From NCBI GenBank assembly GCA_002427815.1, contig DIZF01000019.1:1-64000 (forward strand): a stretch of 64,000 nucleotides of DNA, given 5' to 3'. The notes beneath the pieces were generated by a model. That model worked only from the letters and a program-made list of their open reading frames with translations, was not told the DNA's origin and did no database searches. This document shows, in pieces, positions 51,810 to 60,828 of the stretch (within the stretch, counting starts at the first letter, position 1; every line of letters starts with the position of its first letter). The position numbers were made by a program, and so were the translations under genes. The stretch is from Ramlibacter tataouinensis (lineage in GTDB: Bacteria > Pseudomonadota > Gammaproteobacteria > Burkholderiales > Burkholderiaceae_C).

Positions 51810-53618
51810 TCAACCACGAGATCCAGCGAGGCGGTCGGGCTCGGTGGCGCCGGGCGACCTGACGATACGCAAGGCGCGGCCGCTCGGATCGCACGCAATG
51901 TCCTCGAGCACCTGGCCCAGCATGCCCAGCAGCGCTTGCCCGTTGCCCTCGGGCAAGGGAGCGCAAGCCCCCGCCACGTGCAATGCCAGCGTCACCCCTG
52001 GAGGCAAGCGGCCCGAGAACTTAAGGCCACGCGCGATGATGTTTCGCGCCGCGACGGTGGCCTGCTCGCGCGTGATCCTTCCGTCCAGCAGCAGCGCCAG
52101 GTCGCCGGCCTGGTCGCGGGCCACGGTGTCGCCCTCCCTGGCCTCCAGCGCGACGCATTCGGCCGCCCGCACCATCGCTGCTTCGGCCGCTTCCCGTCCG
52201 TACTCGTCCACGATGGCGTCGAGGTTGCCGACGTGCACCCGCAGGACGGCACCTGCGAGGGCATCTCGGCGATGCCGGTCAAGCAGGTGCTCCAGCTGAT
52301 CGATCAGCACGCGATGGCTGCCCACGCCGGTGAGCGGGTCGGTGCGCGTGAGCGCGTCCATGCGAAGCTTGTTGTCGCGGCGCTCGCGGCCGCGGAAATA
52401 CAGGCCGACCAGCAGCAGCGGAACCTCCAGGACGCCGGCGACCTGCAGCCCGTAGCGGGTGGCAAACGCATCCGCCTCGAAGCCGAGATTGCGCAGAACG
52501 GTGAATACCGACCCGAGCGCCAGTACCGCGAGCCCCGCCAACACCCACAGGCCCACCTGCGGCCGGCGTATCGCATACCAGCCCGCCACGCCGAGAAACA
52601 GCGCGAAGCTCACCAGCGCATGCAGGTTGTGCAGCAGAAAGACGGGCTCGCGCCCGAAGTTCAGGAAGGCGAGCACAAACAGGAGGCTGATGGTCGCTTG
52701 CGCCAGCAGCAGCCCGGACAGCAGGCGCCGCCCGCGCTCGGCCACCAGTTCCCGCACAAAGAGACCCAGCCAACCGAGCGCCGCCGCGGGCAGCACGGCC
52801 GAGGCGATGTCGTTCCACCAGGGGCTGTCGGGCCACAGGTATTCGCCCGCCATTCCCGTCAACGCGAGCATCGTCAGGGCGATGAGGATGACGTGGATCG
52901 CGTAGTAGACATGGATGGGATCGCGCCAGAAGATGGCGTGGGCCGCGCTGAGCACCACCACCAGCACCATGACGCCGAGGTAAGCGCCCAGCACCAGGTG
53001 CCACATCTTGCTGGATTCCTCGAATCCCATGGAATCCGAAAGCACCCAGTCCACCGCGATCGGATGGCCGTGCTGGACCTTGAAGTAGGTGGACGGCTGC
53101 TGCTCGCCCGGATGCACCGTGAACACGAAAGCCGGGTACAGGTAGCGAACCGGCCACTGGGCCACCGGCAACGCGTCGCCGGAGCGCTGCACCTGCCAGC
53201 CTTCGTTCCCGTCGGGTCGGTACAGATCGACCTTGTCGATGCCGGGCACGGGCAAGGTGAGCACAGCGCGCACGGACGCGTTCACCCCCGGGAGATCCAG
53301 CTGGTACCATACCGCGCGATTGCCGCCCAGAGGCATGATCTGTCTGGGCACCACCGGGCGCCCCAGGCCCTCGCGGAACGCGACGCGTGCCATCTCGAGC
53401 GATGCGGTGCCGGACTCGTCGGCCCAGTACTGGGCCACGCGGGACCGGTCCGGCCACAGGCGTTGCGGCTCGGGCTGGGCGGCGGCCAGCCCGGCCGTAC
53501 CGACGAGGAGCAACAACAGCGCAAGCCGGCCCAGTCGCCGCAGTTCGTTGCGCCAGTTCCACGCTGGACCCACGACGGTCCCAATGACCTTCCCCTGGAC
53601 CTGGATTGTTGTTTTCAC
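51810..53618 (-). CDS. 7TM-DISM protein with degenerate GGDEF domain
   Basis: A membrane protein of about 602 residues. A signal peptide (ALLLLLVGTAGLAAAQ) leads into a periplasmic 7TMR-DISM extracellular domain, then a seven-helix 7TMR-DISM module (about 210-390), and a C-terminal GGDEF-like domain beginning at TRTDPLTGVGSHRVLIDQLE. The GGDEF active-site motif is replaced by RDQAGD, so cyclic-di-GMP synthesis is unlikely. It may act as a GTP- or c-di-GMP-sensing pseudo-enzyme. The start is uncertain: GTG at 53618 is used, another GTG at 53714 is in frame. Divergent from the gene at 53786. Confidence 0.83.
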   Translation of the reverse strand: MKTTIQVQGKVIGTVVGPAWNWRNELRRLGRLALLLLLVGTAGLAAAQPEPQRLWPDRSRVAQYWADESGTASLEMARVAFREGLGRPVVPRQIMPLGGNRAVWYQLDLPGVNASVRAVLTLPVPGIDKVDLYRPDGNEGWQVQRSGDALPVAQWPVRYLYPAFVFTVHPGEQQPSTYFKVQHGHPIAVDWVLSDSMGFEESSKMWHLVLGAYLGVMVLVVVLSAAHAIFWRDPIHVYYAIHVILIALTMLALTGMAGEYLWPDSPWWNDIASAVLPAAALGWLGLFVRELVAERGRRLLSGLLLAQATISLLFVLAFLNFGREPVFLLHNLHALVSFALFLGVAGWYAIRRPQVGLWVLAGLAVLALGSVFTVLRNLGFEADAFATRYGLQVAGVLEVPLLLVGLYFRGRERRDNKLRMDALTRTDPLTGVGSHRVLIDQLEHLLDRHRRDALAGAVLRVHVGNLDAIVDEYGREAAEAAMVRAAECVALEAREGDTVARDQAGDLALLLDGRITREQATVAARNIIARGLKFSGRLPPGVTLALHVAGACAPLPEGNGQALLGMLGQVLEDIACDPSGRALRIVRSPGATEPDRLAGSRG

Positions 53619-53785
53619 CTTTGGTCTGTAGACTCGATTGACTGGTACGGAACTGCTGACTTGCCGGGATGACGCTTCGGACCAAGAGCATCCTGCCCGA
53701 GCAGGAGAAATCACATTTTGTTACGATACACAACCATAACACTGATGCGTCGAGCCCGCTTGGTCTCGGGAAACCGGGGACATCA

Positions 53786-54508
53786 ATGAGTTTCTTCAGG
53801 CAAATATTCGGCATGTCGGGCTCGAAGGGGCCTAACACGGCGTCCAGGACGCACTCGATGCTTTCGCCTGCGACCTCGCCCCCGTCCAGGACCGCCGCCT
53901 CGGACTCCGTCACCCGGCGCGAGCTGCTGCGCGTGGTGCTGCGCAACACCCTCAACCGGCATGGGATCCCGACGACGTGGATCGGGGCCGAAATGCTGCT
54001 GGCCACCTCGCGCGGACGCGAGCCGGGCATTCACTGGCGCCTGGTGATCAAACATTGGGACCCGCGGCTGCTGACCCACGCCGTGGCCTTGCAGAACGCC
54101 CTCATTGTCCGGGTGCTGGCGTTCGACCCGCTGGCAGCCAACTGGCTGATGGGCATCTCATGGCAGTTCAGCCTGCCCGATGAGAGCCTGTGCCCACCGA
54201 TGCCTCATCCAGGGTGGTGGACGGCCGAGCAGAGGCGCGCCGAGCCCGACAGTGTCGACTCCGAGATGGATGGCGGCTCGGGCGACGTCATCGCCGGGCC
54301 GGTCCGTATCGGGGCGGGCGCGGCGCCGGGGCCCGAAGACGATCCCGATGCCGACGTCAAGTCCGATCTCGAGCGGCTGTTTGCGGTGCGCGACGCCGAG
54401 CTCGAGCTGAATCGCCGGGCCTCCGGGCCCACCGATGCGACTCAGCCGATGTACCTCAAGACCGAGCCACAGCCACTGGAGCGCGAGACCCCGAGGGGGC
54501 GCTCCTGA
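53786..54508 (+). CDS. Hypothetical protein with conserved core
   Basis: A 240-residue soluble protein of unknown function. A Ser/Thr-rich start is followed by a likely folded core (about 45-135: RRELLRVVLRNTLNRHGIPTTWIGAEML and HWRLVIKHWDPRLLTHAVALQ), then a disordered acidic/proline tail. The start at 53786 (MSFFRQIFG) is supported by GGGGA 6 bases upstream; the frame extends further 5' without support. It lies opposite the 7TM-DISM-GGDEF gene with a shared promoter gap. Confidence 0.65.
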   Translation: MSFFRQIFGMSGSKGPNTASRTHSMLSPATSPPSRTAASDSVTRRELLRVVLRNTLNRHGIPTTWIGAEMLLATSRGREPGIHWRLVIKHWDPRLLTHAVALQNALIVRVLAFDPLAANWLMGISWQFSLPDESLCPPMPHPGWWTAEQRRAEPDSVDSEMDGGSGDVIAGPVRIGAGAAPGPEDDPDADVKSDLERLFAVRDAELELNRRASGPTDATQPMYLKTEPQPLERETPRGRS

Positions 54509-54529
54509 AGGGTGCCAGGCGGGGCGGGG

Positions 54530-55510
54530 TCACTCGGCCGTGATGCCGGCCTGCTTGATCAGCTGGCCGTAGCGAGCGAGCTGCGCGCTCATGTCCCGGG
54601 CCAGCTCGCCTGGCGTAGTGCCGCGCGGCGTGAGCCCTTGCGCAATGAACTTGTCACGCACCTCCGGATCGGCCAGGGCCTTGACGATCTCCGCGTGCAG
54701 CGTCCGCACGATGGTCCGGGGCGTTCCGGCCGGCGCCATCACGGCGAACCAGGAATTGAATTCGAAACCGGGCAGGCCCGACTGCGCCACGGTGGGCACA
54801 TCCGGAAACTGCGGCATGCGCTGCGGGGTGGTGACGCCGATCAGCCGCACCTTGCCGGAGCGCACCAGCGAGTTGACGGTGGCGATGCCCTGGAAACCGG
54901 CATCCACCTCATTGCCGGCCACGCCCATCGCCGCCTGGGTCGCGCCCTTGTAGGGCACATGGGTCATTGCCACACCGGCTTGCGAGGCGAACAAGGCCAT
55001 CGCGATGTGCTGCGGGCTGCCATTGCCGCCGGACCCGTAATTGATCTTGCCCGGCTCCTTGCGCGCGCTGGCGATCAGGTCGGCGGCGCTGCGCTGGGGC
55101 GAATTGGCAGGGACCACCAGGCCCCACTCCACCGTGGCCACCAGCGACACCGGTTCGAAATCGCGCAGGATGTCCCAGGGCATCTTGGTCTGCAGGTTGG
55201 GCAGCATGGTCATGATGCTGTCGTTGAAGCCGCCCAGCGTGTAGCCGTCGGGCGCGGCCTTGGCCACCTTGTCGGCGCCGATCAGGCCGGCCGCGCCGGG
55301 CAGGTTCTCGATCACGATGGACTGCCCCATGTTCTGGCCCATCTTGTGGGCCAGAATGCGGGCCGCGTTGTCGACGGCGCTGCCCGCCGCCAGCGGCACA
55401 ATCATACGAATCGGTTTGTTGGGATAGGCGCCCGCTGGCGCCTGGGCCGGCGCGAGGCCGCTGTACAGCAATCCGAACAGGAGAATCCCGAGGGTGCGGC
55501 GTGATGTCAT
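54530..55510 (-). CDS. Bug-family (TctC-type) substrate-binding protein
   Basis: A 326-residue periplasmic receptor of the tripartite tricarboxylate transporter family, hugely expanded in Burkholderiales. Signal peptide about 1-22 (ending APA/AQA). Family blocks: YPNKPIRMIVPLAAGS, ENLPGAAGLIGADKVAKAAPDGYTL and the HVPYKGATQAAMGVAGNEVD region. It binds a carboxylate, but no TctA/TctB membrane genes are in the window. Its ATG overlaps the end of the Ldh-type dehydrogenase gene by 4 bases, so the ligand is probably the substrate or product of that enzyme. Confidence 0.92.
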   Translation of the reverse strand: MTSRRTLGILLFGLLYSGLAPAQAPAGAYPNKPIRMIVPLAAGSAVDNAARILAHKMGQNMGQSIVIENLPGAAGLIGADKVAKAAPDGYTLGGFNDSIMTMLPNLQTKMPWDILRDFEPVSLVATVEWGLVVPANSPQRSAADLIASARKEPGKINYGSGGNGSPQHIAMALFASQAGVAMTHVPYKGATQAAMGVAGNEVDAGFQGIATVNSLVRSGKVRLIGVTTPQRMPQFPDVPTVAQSGLPGFEFNSWFAVMAPAGTPRTIVRTLHAEIVKALADPEVRDKFIAQGLTPRGTTPGELARDMSAQLARYGQLIKQAGITAE

Positions 55511-56586
55511 GTTGTCTCCTTCATTGTTGCTATGGTCTCGAGCGGCGCCAGGCCGGTCTCGCGCGCGAAATCCTGCAACTGCCCGAGCAAGGCCGCGGGC
55601 AGGGGGATGCCGTCACGCTCGTTCGCCGCACGGCGCTCATGGCTCTGCTGCCCCGGCAGCCAGATGCGCTCGACGCCGGGCATGCGTTCGCTGGCCCTGA
55701 GATCGCGCACCAGCCGATCGACCCGGGCCTTGAAGTCGGCTACGTCGCCGAACGCGCTCAGGTCGATCGCCATCACGGCTTGCCCGGTGTTGGTGGTGGT
55801 CACGTCGTCGTGGTTGAAGTCGATCACGTCCCGGCCCATGGCCGCGCCGTTGAGCGTGCCGGCGAGCAGGCCGACGATGAGCGACAGGCCATAGCCCTTG
55901 TAGCCGCCGATGGGCATGAGGAAGCCTTCTTCTGCCCGCTTGGGATCCGTCAGCGGCTGGCCCAGCCGGTCGATCATCCAGCCGATCGGCATCGCCTCGC
56001 CGCGCTGGGCCTTGGCCTTGACCTTGCCGTAAGCGGCCACCGTGGTCGCCATGTCCAGCACCACCGGCGGTTCCGCGCCGGCCGGCACCGCCACCGCGAT
56101 CGGGTTGGTGGACAGCAGCATGTCCAGGCCGCCCCAGGGCGGCAGGTGGTTGGCGTTGCCCACGGCGAAGTACAGGCCAATCATGTCGTGCGCCATCGGC
56201 ATGCGGGCATAGAGCGAGGCCGGCCCGGCATGGTTGCTGAAACGCGCGCCGACCCAGCCGATGCCGCAGGTCCGCGCCTTCTCCACCGCCATCTCGGCCG
56301 CCCGCTGCATCACCAGATGGCCCATGCCGTTGTCGCCATCGAGCACGGCCATCGCCGGGCGCTCCTGCACCACCTTGATCTCGGGATGGAGGTTGATGCC
56401 GCCGGCCCGGATGCGCCGCGCATATGGCAACAGGCGGATCACGCCGTGGCCGTCCGACCCCTGCAGCTCCGCCTGCGCCATCAGAGCGCCCACGACGGCG
56501 GCGTCGGCCGGCGGCAAGCCCAGCCGCTCCATGGCGGCGGTGATGAACCGGCACAGCGGTTCGAAGTGAACGCGGGACTCAGGCAT
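55507..56586 (-). CDS. Ldh/malate dehydrogenase family (Ldh2) oxidoreductase
   Basis: A 359-residue NAD(P)-dependent dehydrogenase of the unusual malate/L-lactate/ureidoglycolate/sulfolactate family, which lacks a Rossmann fold. Family blocks: SDGHGVIRLLPYARRIR, FSNHAGPASLYA, STNPIAVAVPAG, MATTVAAYGKV and GGYKGYGLSLIVGLL. It oxidises a 2-hydroxy acid; which one is not visible. It overlaps its neighbours on both sides (by 8 bases with the racemase-like gene and 4 with the Bug receptor), indicating an operon. Confidence 0.9.
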   Translation of the reverse strand: MPESRVHFEPLCRFITAAMERLGLPPADAAVVGALMAQAELQGSDGHGVIRLLPYARRIRAGGINLHPEIKVVQERPAMAVLDGDNGMGHLVMQRAAEMAVEKARTCGIGWVGARFSNHAGPASLYARMPMAHDMIGLYFAVGNANHLPPWGGLDMLLSTNPIAVAVPAGAEPPVVLDMATTVAAYGKVKAKAQRGEAMPIGWMIDRLGQPLTDPKRAEEGFLMPIGGYKGYGLSLIVGLLAGTLNGAAMGRDVIDFNHDDVTTTNTGQAVMAIDLSAFGDVADFKARVDRLVRDLRASERMPGVERIWLPGQQSHERRAANERDGIPLPAALLGQLQDFARETGLAPLETIATMKETT

Positions 56587-57259
56587 ACGCGATCCGCTTG
56601 CGCAGCGCCAGCACGGCGCAGTCGGGGCTGCTGAGCACGGGACAGGACAGCTCGGCCTGCACCGCCGGCACTGCGGCGGCCATGGAGAACTGAGCCAGCA
56701 TCACGACGTCGCAGTCGCGCAACTGGCGCGCAGCCAGCGCGATCTGCTGGTGGTGCTGCGCGGCGCGTCCCTCGGCCAGGTCCTGCATGGCTTCGGGCGC
56801 GCAGGCGGTACGCAATTCGACGCGGGCACCGCGTTGCCCGGCCTTGTCCATCAGCTCCTGCGCCATCGGCGCCAGGGAGGGCTCGAACGTGGCGATCAGG
56901 CCCAGCGTGCCGCCGGCGGGCCGGCACAGCGCCAGGGCCTCGTCGAACATCGCCTCGTTGGGCTTGAAGGTGGGCACGTCCACAGCCGCGGCGGCCGCCT
57001 CGATCGCCGGGCCGAACGCCGAGCAGGTGAACAGGATGCCGTCGCAGCCGGCGCGCCGGGCGTAGCGGGCCAGGTCGACGAAGCGCCGCACCAGCGCCGG
57101 GTCGAGGCTGCCCGCCTCCGCCAGGTCGACCGACAGGCTGTCGTCCAGCAGGTTCATGCGCCGCGCCTGCGGCCAGTGCCGGCTGAACGCGCCGGCGATG
57201 GGCTCGACGGCCAGGGCGGTGGCGTGGATCAACGCGATTCTCGCGGCCGGGGTCTTCAT
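56579..57259 (-). CDS. Aspartate/glutamate-racemase-like protein
   Basis: A 226-residue protein of the Asp/Glu/hydantoin racemase superfamily, first gene of the triad with Ldh and the Bug receptor. The first catalytic cysteine is present (C79 in LFTCSAFG). At the position where a second cysteine is usual, the text reads VVMLAQFSMAA, so it is missing. It may therefore be a decarboxylase or isomerase rather than a two-base racemase. A stereo- or carbon-skeleton change ahead of hydroxy-acid oxidation is inferred from the operon. Confidence 0.83.
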   Translation of the reverse strand: MKTPAARIALIHATALAVEPIAGAFSRHWPQARRMNLLDDSLSVDLAEAGSLDPALVRRFVDLARYARRAGCDGILFTCSAFGPAIEAAAAAVDVPTFKPNEAMFDEALALCRPAGGTLGLIATFEPSLAPMAQELMDKAGQRGARVELRTACAPEAMQDLAEGRAAQHHQQIALAARQLRDCDVVMLAQFSMAAAVPAVQAELSCPVLSSPDCAVLALRKRIAYA

Positions 57260-57327
57260 GGCATGCCGGAAGGAAACATTCGGGAAGTCTTGCAGCGGGC
57301 CATCATAAGGCCGGGGCCGGCGTCGGG

Positions 57328-57543
57328 TCAGCGCGGCTTGCGCAACGGCTCGAGCAGGGGCTTCAATCCGTTGTGGTCGACCTCGTGCATCAGTGCGAGC
57401 AGCCGGCCGAGTTCGCCGGACGGAAAGCCTTCGCGCGCGAACCAGTTCAGGTAGTTGCCCGGCAGGTCCGCCAGCAACAGTCCCTTGTACTTGCCATAGG
57501 GCATCTCGCGCGTGACCAGCAGTTGCAGCAGTTCAGCGTCCAT
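57328..57543 (-). CDS. DUF3820 family protein
   Basis: A 71-residue small protein. The text MPYGKYKGLLLADLPGNYLNWFAREGFP followed by LLALMHEVDHNGL is the DUF3820 family signature. The function is unknown, though the family fold suggests nucleic-acid association. Its ATG overlaps the stop of the YciH gene by one base (TGATG), so the two are translationally coupled. Confidence 0.85.
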   Translation of the reverse strand: MDAELLQLLVTREMPYGKYKGLLLADLPGNYLNWFAREGFPSGELGRLLALMHEVDHNGLKPLLEPLRKPR

Positions 57544-57914
57544 CAGCCACCGGCCCGCTTCACGGCATGCCCTTGGGCGGCCAACAGCTCGATCACGCGA
57601 TCGCGATGCTCGCCCTGCACTTCGATCACTCCGTCCTTCACAGTCCCGCCCGAGCCGCAGGCGGCCTTGAGCTGCTGGGCCAGCCTGGCCAATGCAGCTG
57701 CGTCCAGGTCCAGTCCCTTCACCAGCGTCACGGCCTTGCCGCCACGACCCTTGGTTTCACGCGAGACACGAACGATGCCATCCGCCGGCGCCGCTGGCGC
57801 GGGCCGGTTTGCCGCGCAAGCGCAATTCGTGACAGGGCGGCGGCAGGCCGGACACATGCGGCCTGAATCGGTGGAATACACCAGCCCGCCGCGGGCCGTG
57901 ACCTTGTTCTTCAT
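57543..57914 (-). CDS. yciH: SUI1-family translation factor YciH
   Basis: A 123-residue eIF1-like protein. The N-terminal part has a CxxC-x4-CxC cluster (CPACRRPVTNCAC) and the C-terminal SUI1 domain (about 48-118: RETKGRGGKAVTLVKGLDL, LKAACGSGGTVKDGVIEVQGEHRDR) is complete. Bacterial YciH can influence start-codon selection in vitro. The ATG at 57914 gives the family N-terminus (MKNKVTARGG). Downstream DUF3820 overlaps by one base. Confidence 0.88.
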   Translation of the reverse strand: MKNKVTARGGLVYSTDSGRMCPACRRPVTNCACAANRPAPAAPADGIVRVSRETKGRGGKAVTLVKGLDLDAAALARLAQQLKAACGSGGTVKDGVIEVQGEHRDRVIELLAAQGHAVKRAGG

Positions 57915-57939
57915 TCCCGGCATCCTACCTGCGGCAGCT

Positions 57940-58728
57940 TCACGCACCGGGAATCGGCGGCGGCCGTACGCCCATGTGCATGCCGGCGTCCAGATGGATC
58001 AGCTCGCCCGTGACGGTCGCGGCGCCATCGGCCAGCCAGACGATGGCCTGCGCCACGTCCTCGGGCGTGGAGGAACGGCCCAGGAGGGTCATGGCCTCGG
58101 AGCGGACCTTGAGCTGATCGTAGGCGGCCTGGCCCAGGCCGTCGACGAACCAGCGCGAGGTGATGAACGCCGGACAGACCGCGTTGACGCGGATCTCGGG
58201 CGCCAGGGTGCGCGCCAGATGCAAGGTCATCGCGTTGATGGCACCCTTGGATGCGATGTAGGGCACCGACGAGCCTATGCCCAGCGAGCCGGCCACCGAC
58301 GAAACGTTGACGATGCAGCCGCGTGCCGCCTTCAGGTGCGGCAGGCAGGCGCGCACCATCTGGAAGGTGCCCACGGTGTTGACGCCCAGGATGCGCTGGA
58401 ACGCCTGCGCATCCAGCGCGTCCCAGGCGGCCTGCGCGCCAAAGAGCGAAACGCCCGCGTTGTTGACCAGTGCATCGATCCGGCCCCAGGCCGCCACCAC
58501 GGCTTGCGCCAGCGCGCGGCAATCGGCGTCCTCAGAGACGTCGCCGCGCATCAGCAGCGTGCGGGCGCCGGCATCGCGACAGGCCGCTTCGGACGCGCGT
58601 GCCTCGTCTTCGCTGCGCGAGTAGTTGATCAGGACATCCCAGCCGCGCCGCGCCAGCGCCAGCGCCGTTGCGGCGCCGACACCGGTGCCCGAGCCGGTGA
58701 CAATCGCGACCTTGCGGGGTGTGTTCAT
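57940..58728 (-). CDS. Short-chain dehydrogenase/reductase
   Basis: A 262-residue NAD(P)-dependent SDR. Cofactor motif TGSGTGVGAA near 11-20, NNAG, catalytic Ser (NVSSVAGS), Tyr and Lys (YIASKG) are present. The nearest functional group is 3-oxoacyl-ACP reductase-like (FabG-type), but no fatty-acid or PHB genes are adjacent, so the substrate is unknown. The ATG at 58728 (MNTPRKVAIVTG) is used; the frame extends 37 codons further without support. It lies 28 bases after the J-domain gene. Confidence 0.88.
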   Translation of the reverse strand: MNTPRKVAIVTGSGTGVGAATALALARRGWDVLINYSRSEDEARASEAACRDAGARTLLMRGDVSEDADCRALAQAVVAAWGRIDALVNNAGVSLFGAQAAWDALDAQAFQRILGVNTVGTFQMVRACLPHLKAARGCIVNVSSVAGSLGIGSSVPYIASKGAINAMTLHLARTLAPEIRVNAVCPAFITSRWFVDGLGQAAYDQLKVRSEAMTLLGRSSTPEDVAQAIVWLADGAATVTGELIHLDAGMHMGVRPPPIPGA

Positions 58729-58756
58729 GGGAGTTCCTGGTGGGTGGCGGTTCGAT

Positions 58757-59341
58757 TCATGGGGCTCCGGCGTAACGGCGCGATGGCTTTTGGAGGGTCC
58801 CTTCCCGGACCAGCCGCGCCACCGGATCGGTTTCTTCATTGGGCGGCAGCGCTGTGCGCACGGGTTCGGTCCAGGGCCGGACCGTCTGCGCCGGCGTCAG
58901 CGACTGCGCGACCTCGGCGGGCGCGGGCTGCGCCGCCAGCGCCGGCCGGATCGGCGGCGCATGCGACGGCATCATCGTCTTGAGCAGGACGAAACCCACA
59001 GTGAGCACGGCTACTGAAACGATGGCCCACAGCAGCCAGCCCGCCCAGCCGAACCGGTCCGGGATGAAGACCGCGGCCGCCGGGCCCAAGCTGTCCGCCG
59101 GCGGGCGCGTCTCCTCGGCGGCGAGCCAGTCGTCGTAACCGGCTCGCTGGGCCGGGTCCGACAGCACCTCGTACGCCTGGTTGATCAGCACCATGACGGT
59201 GGCCGCCGCGCGCTTGCCCGCGTGTTTGTCGGGGTGGAATTTTTGCGCCAGCCGCCGGTAGGCCATGCGCACGCGCTCGGGCGAGGCGCGTCGGTCGACC
59301 CGCAAGGTCTCGTAATGGCTGTGGCAGCGGTGTTTCGTCAT
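58757..59341 (-). CDS. J-domain membrane protein
   Basis: A 194-residue protein with an N-terminal J domain (about 10-72) that includes the HPD tripeptide (FHPDKH), then a single membrane helix (about 100-122: WAGWLLWAIVSVAVLTVGFVLL) and a proline/alanine-rich tail. It should recruit and stimulate an Hsp70 (DnaK) at the membrane. It is not a full DnaJ: the G/F, zinc-finger and substrate domains are absent. Confidence 0.88.
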   Translation of the reverse strand: MTKHRCHSHYETLRVDRRASPERVRMAYRRLAQKFHPDKHAGKRAAATVMVLINQAYEVLSDPAQRAGYDDWLAAEETRPPADSLGPAAAVFIPDRFGWAGWLLWAIVSVAVLTVGFVLLKTMMPSHAPPIRPALAAQPAPAEVAQSLTPAQTVRPWTEPVRTALPPNEETDPVARLVREGTLQKPSRRYAGAP

Positions 59342-59417
59342 TCGCTAGGGGCGGCGCTACCGCCGAACGATAACAGCGCCGGCGCGCTTCGAAAACAGCC
59401 TTGCCACTGCGCTCGAA

Positions 59418-60062
59418 TCAGCCCTGCGCCTGCGCCGCCTTCCGGTCTGCCACCACCCGCTGCGCCGACGGCCGCCCCGAAACCAGCTTGATGTAGGGCT
59501 TGTAATCCACTCCGCCGGCCACGAGCAGGTCTTCGCCGAATGCCGCCTTGGTGGCCATGCCGATCACCGGCAGGTTGTTGAAGGCGCTGCAGTCGGCCAT
59601 CGTGAACTGGTCGCCCGCCACGTAGGGCGAGAACTTCGCCAGCCGCTTGAACGCGGCGATGCTGGCCTCGAGCTGCTTGCGGATGCGCTCCAGGTTGGCC
59701 TCGCTCAAGGGCGCGCCGCCGAAGAAGGCAGCCCCATACAGCTGGCGCGCCGTGACTTCCAGGTGCCAGTCGATGAAGATGATGAGTTCGCGCACCTTGG
59801 CGGCGGCGAATGGATCGGCCGGCAACAGCGGCGGCTGGGGCCAGGTGGCCTCAATCCACTCGACGATGGCCTGGCTCTCGCACAGGGAGCCCTTCTCGGT
59901 GGTGATGAACGGGACCTTGCCCAGCGGCGAAGCGCTCAGCACCGCCTCGTCCTTGCTGCGCGTGGCCACGTGCTGTTCGGCGAATGGCACGCCCTTTTCC
60001 AGCAGAGCCAGCTTGACCTTGTTGTAGTAATTCGAAATATTGAGGCCGTGAAGAGTCAGCAT
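59418..60062 (-). CDS. Glutathione S-transferase
   Basis: A 214-residue two-domain GST. The N-terminal thioredoxin-like domain (1-80) has the SNYYNKVKLAL start and the glutathione-binding GKVPFI and ESQAIVEW motifs; the C-terminal helical domain (about 90-210) is complete. It conjugates glutathione to electrophiles or has a related stress role. GGAG lies 6 bases before the ATG at 60062. The long open frame continuing upstream is an unrelated read-through. Confidence 0.92.
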   Translation of the reverse strand: MLTLHGLNISNYYNKVKLALLEKGVPFAEQHVATRSKDEAVLSASPLGKVPFITTEKGSLCESQAIVEWIEATWPQPPLLPADPFAAAKVRELIIFIDWHLEVTARQLYGAAFFGGAPLSEANLERIRKQLEASIAAFKRLAKFSPYVAGDQFTMADCSAFNNLPVIGMATKAAFGEDLLVAGGVDYKPYIKLVSGRPSAQRVVADRKAAQAQG

Positions 60063-60142
60063 GTCAATCTCCTTTGAAGCAGGCAGTCTAATCCGGGCGC
60101 GGCGCAGGCTCGTGCCGCGATCGGGACAGGGAACCGGTCGCG

Positions 60143-60724
60143 TCAGACCCGGCGCTTGAGCGGTTGCCAGCCGGCGAATTTCGGGTGATAGCGCAGCACC
60201 ACCGGGCCGTCGAAATCCCAGGCGATGCATTTGCCCAGGTGGTAGGGAGGCTTGTCGTTGTCGGGCTCGGGCTGGCCGGCCAGTCTGCGCAGGCGATGCT
60301 GGTAGGAAGGAATGGTCTGGTAGGCCGCGGTGGCCATGTTGAACAGCATTTCCCGCAGGTGCGTGCAGCCCCGGACACCGCCCAGTGCCTTCTCGATGGC
60401 CTGACGCCAGCCAGGGCCCATGGTGACGCCCACCATGCGCTGCATCGGCGCGGCGCCCTGCGAACATTCATTGAAAGGGGTGTGATCGGCCGAGCTGGCG
60501 ATTTCGCGGATCACCATCGCGTCGTCCACCGTCACGCGGATCGCCATGCCATGGATGGGCGTGCCGGGCGGCATCGGCCCGCGCTCGGCGCGATCCAGGG
60601 CGTAGGTCTTGGTGTCGGTCATCTCGGCTTCGATGTCCCACATGCCGTCTTCGCGGTGGTAGCCGCGGTAGACCACGGCGCGGGTGTGCAGGTGGGATCG
60701 GGGTTGGGGCGCGGGCAGTGGCAT
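60143..60724 (-). CDS. DUF2889 family protein
   Basis: A 193-residue soluble protein. Blocks YRGYHREDGMWDIEAEMTDTK, PIHGMAIRVTVDDAM and GCTHLREMLFNMATAAYQ mark DUF2889, frequent in Burkholderiales and linked to aromatic or amine catabolic gene sets, without a known reaction. Two cysteines and a histidine (GCTHLRE) look like a possible metal or catalytic site. The ATG at 60724 (MPLPAPQPRSH) is preferred over the longer frame. Divergent from the molybdenum hydroxylase genes. Confidence 0.83.
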   Translation of the reverse strand: MPLPAPQPRSHLHTRAVVYRGYHREDGMWDIEAEMTDTKTYALDRAERGPMPPGTPIHGMAIRVTVDDAMVIREIASSADHTPFNECSQGAAPMQRMVGVTMGPGWRQAIEKALGGVRGCTHLREMLFNMATAAYQTIPSYQHRLRRLAGQPEPDNDKPPYHLGKCIAWDFDGPVVLRYHPKFAGWQPLKRRV

Positions 60725-60828
60725 GGGGTACTTCAGTGAACGGTTCAGCAGGATTTTCTCAGAATGGGAAAAGCGCACCGGCCCCACGGCCATTTGCGCA
60801 CTGCACAGTCAGGGCCTTAGCCCCTGCG

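Noticed and set aside
51801..53672. A 623-codon plus-strand frame
   Set aside because: It is antisense to the 7TM-DISM-GGDEF gene and has no recognisable domain.
53717..53745. A possible promoter TTGTTA in the gap before the gene at 53786
   Set aside because: No -10 element occurs at 16-18 bases spacing. The short TGTTA/TAACA dyad around it is only 5 bp and could be chance.
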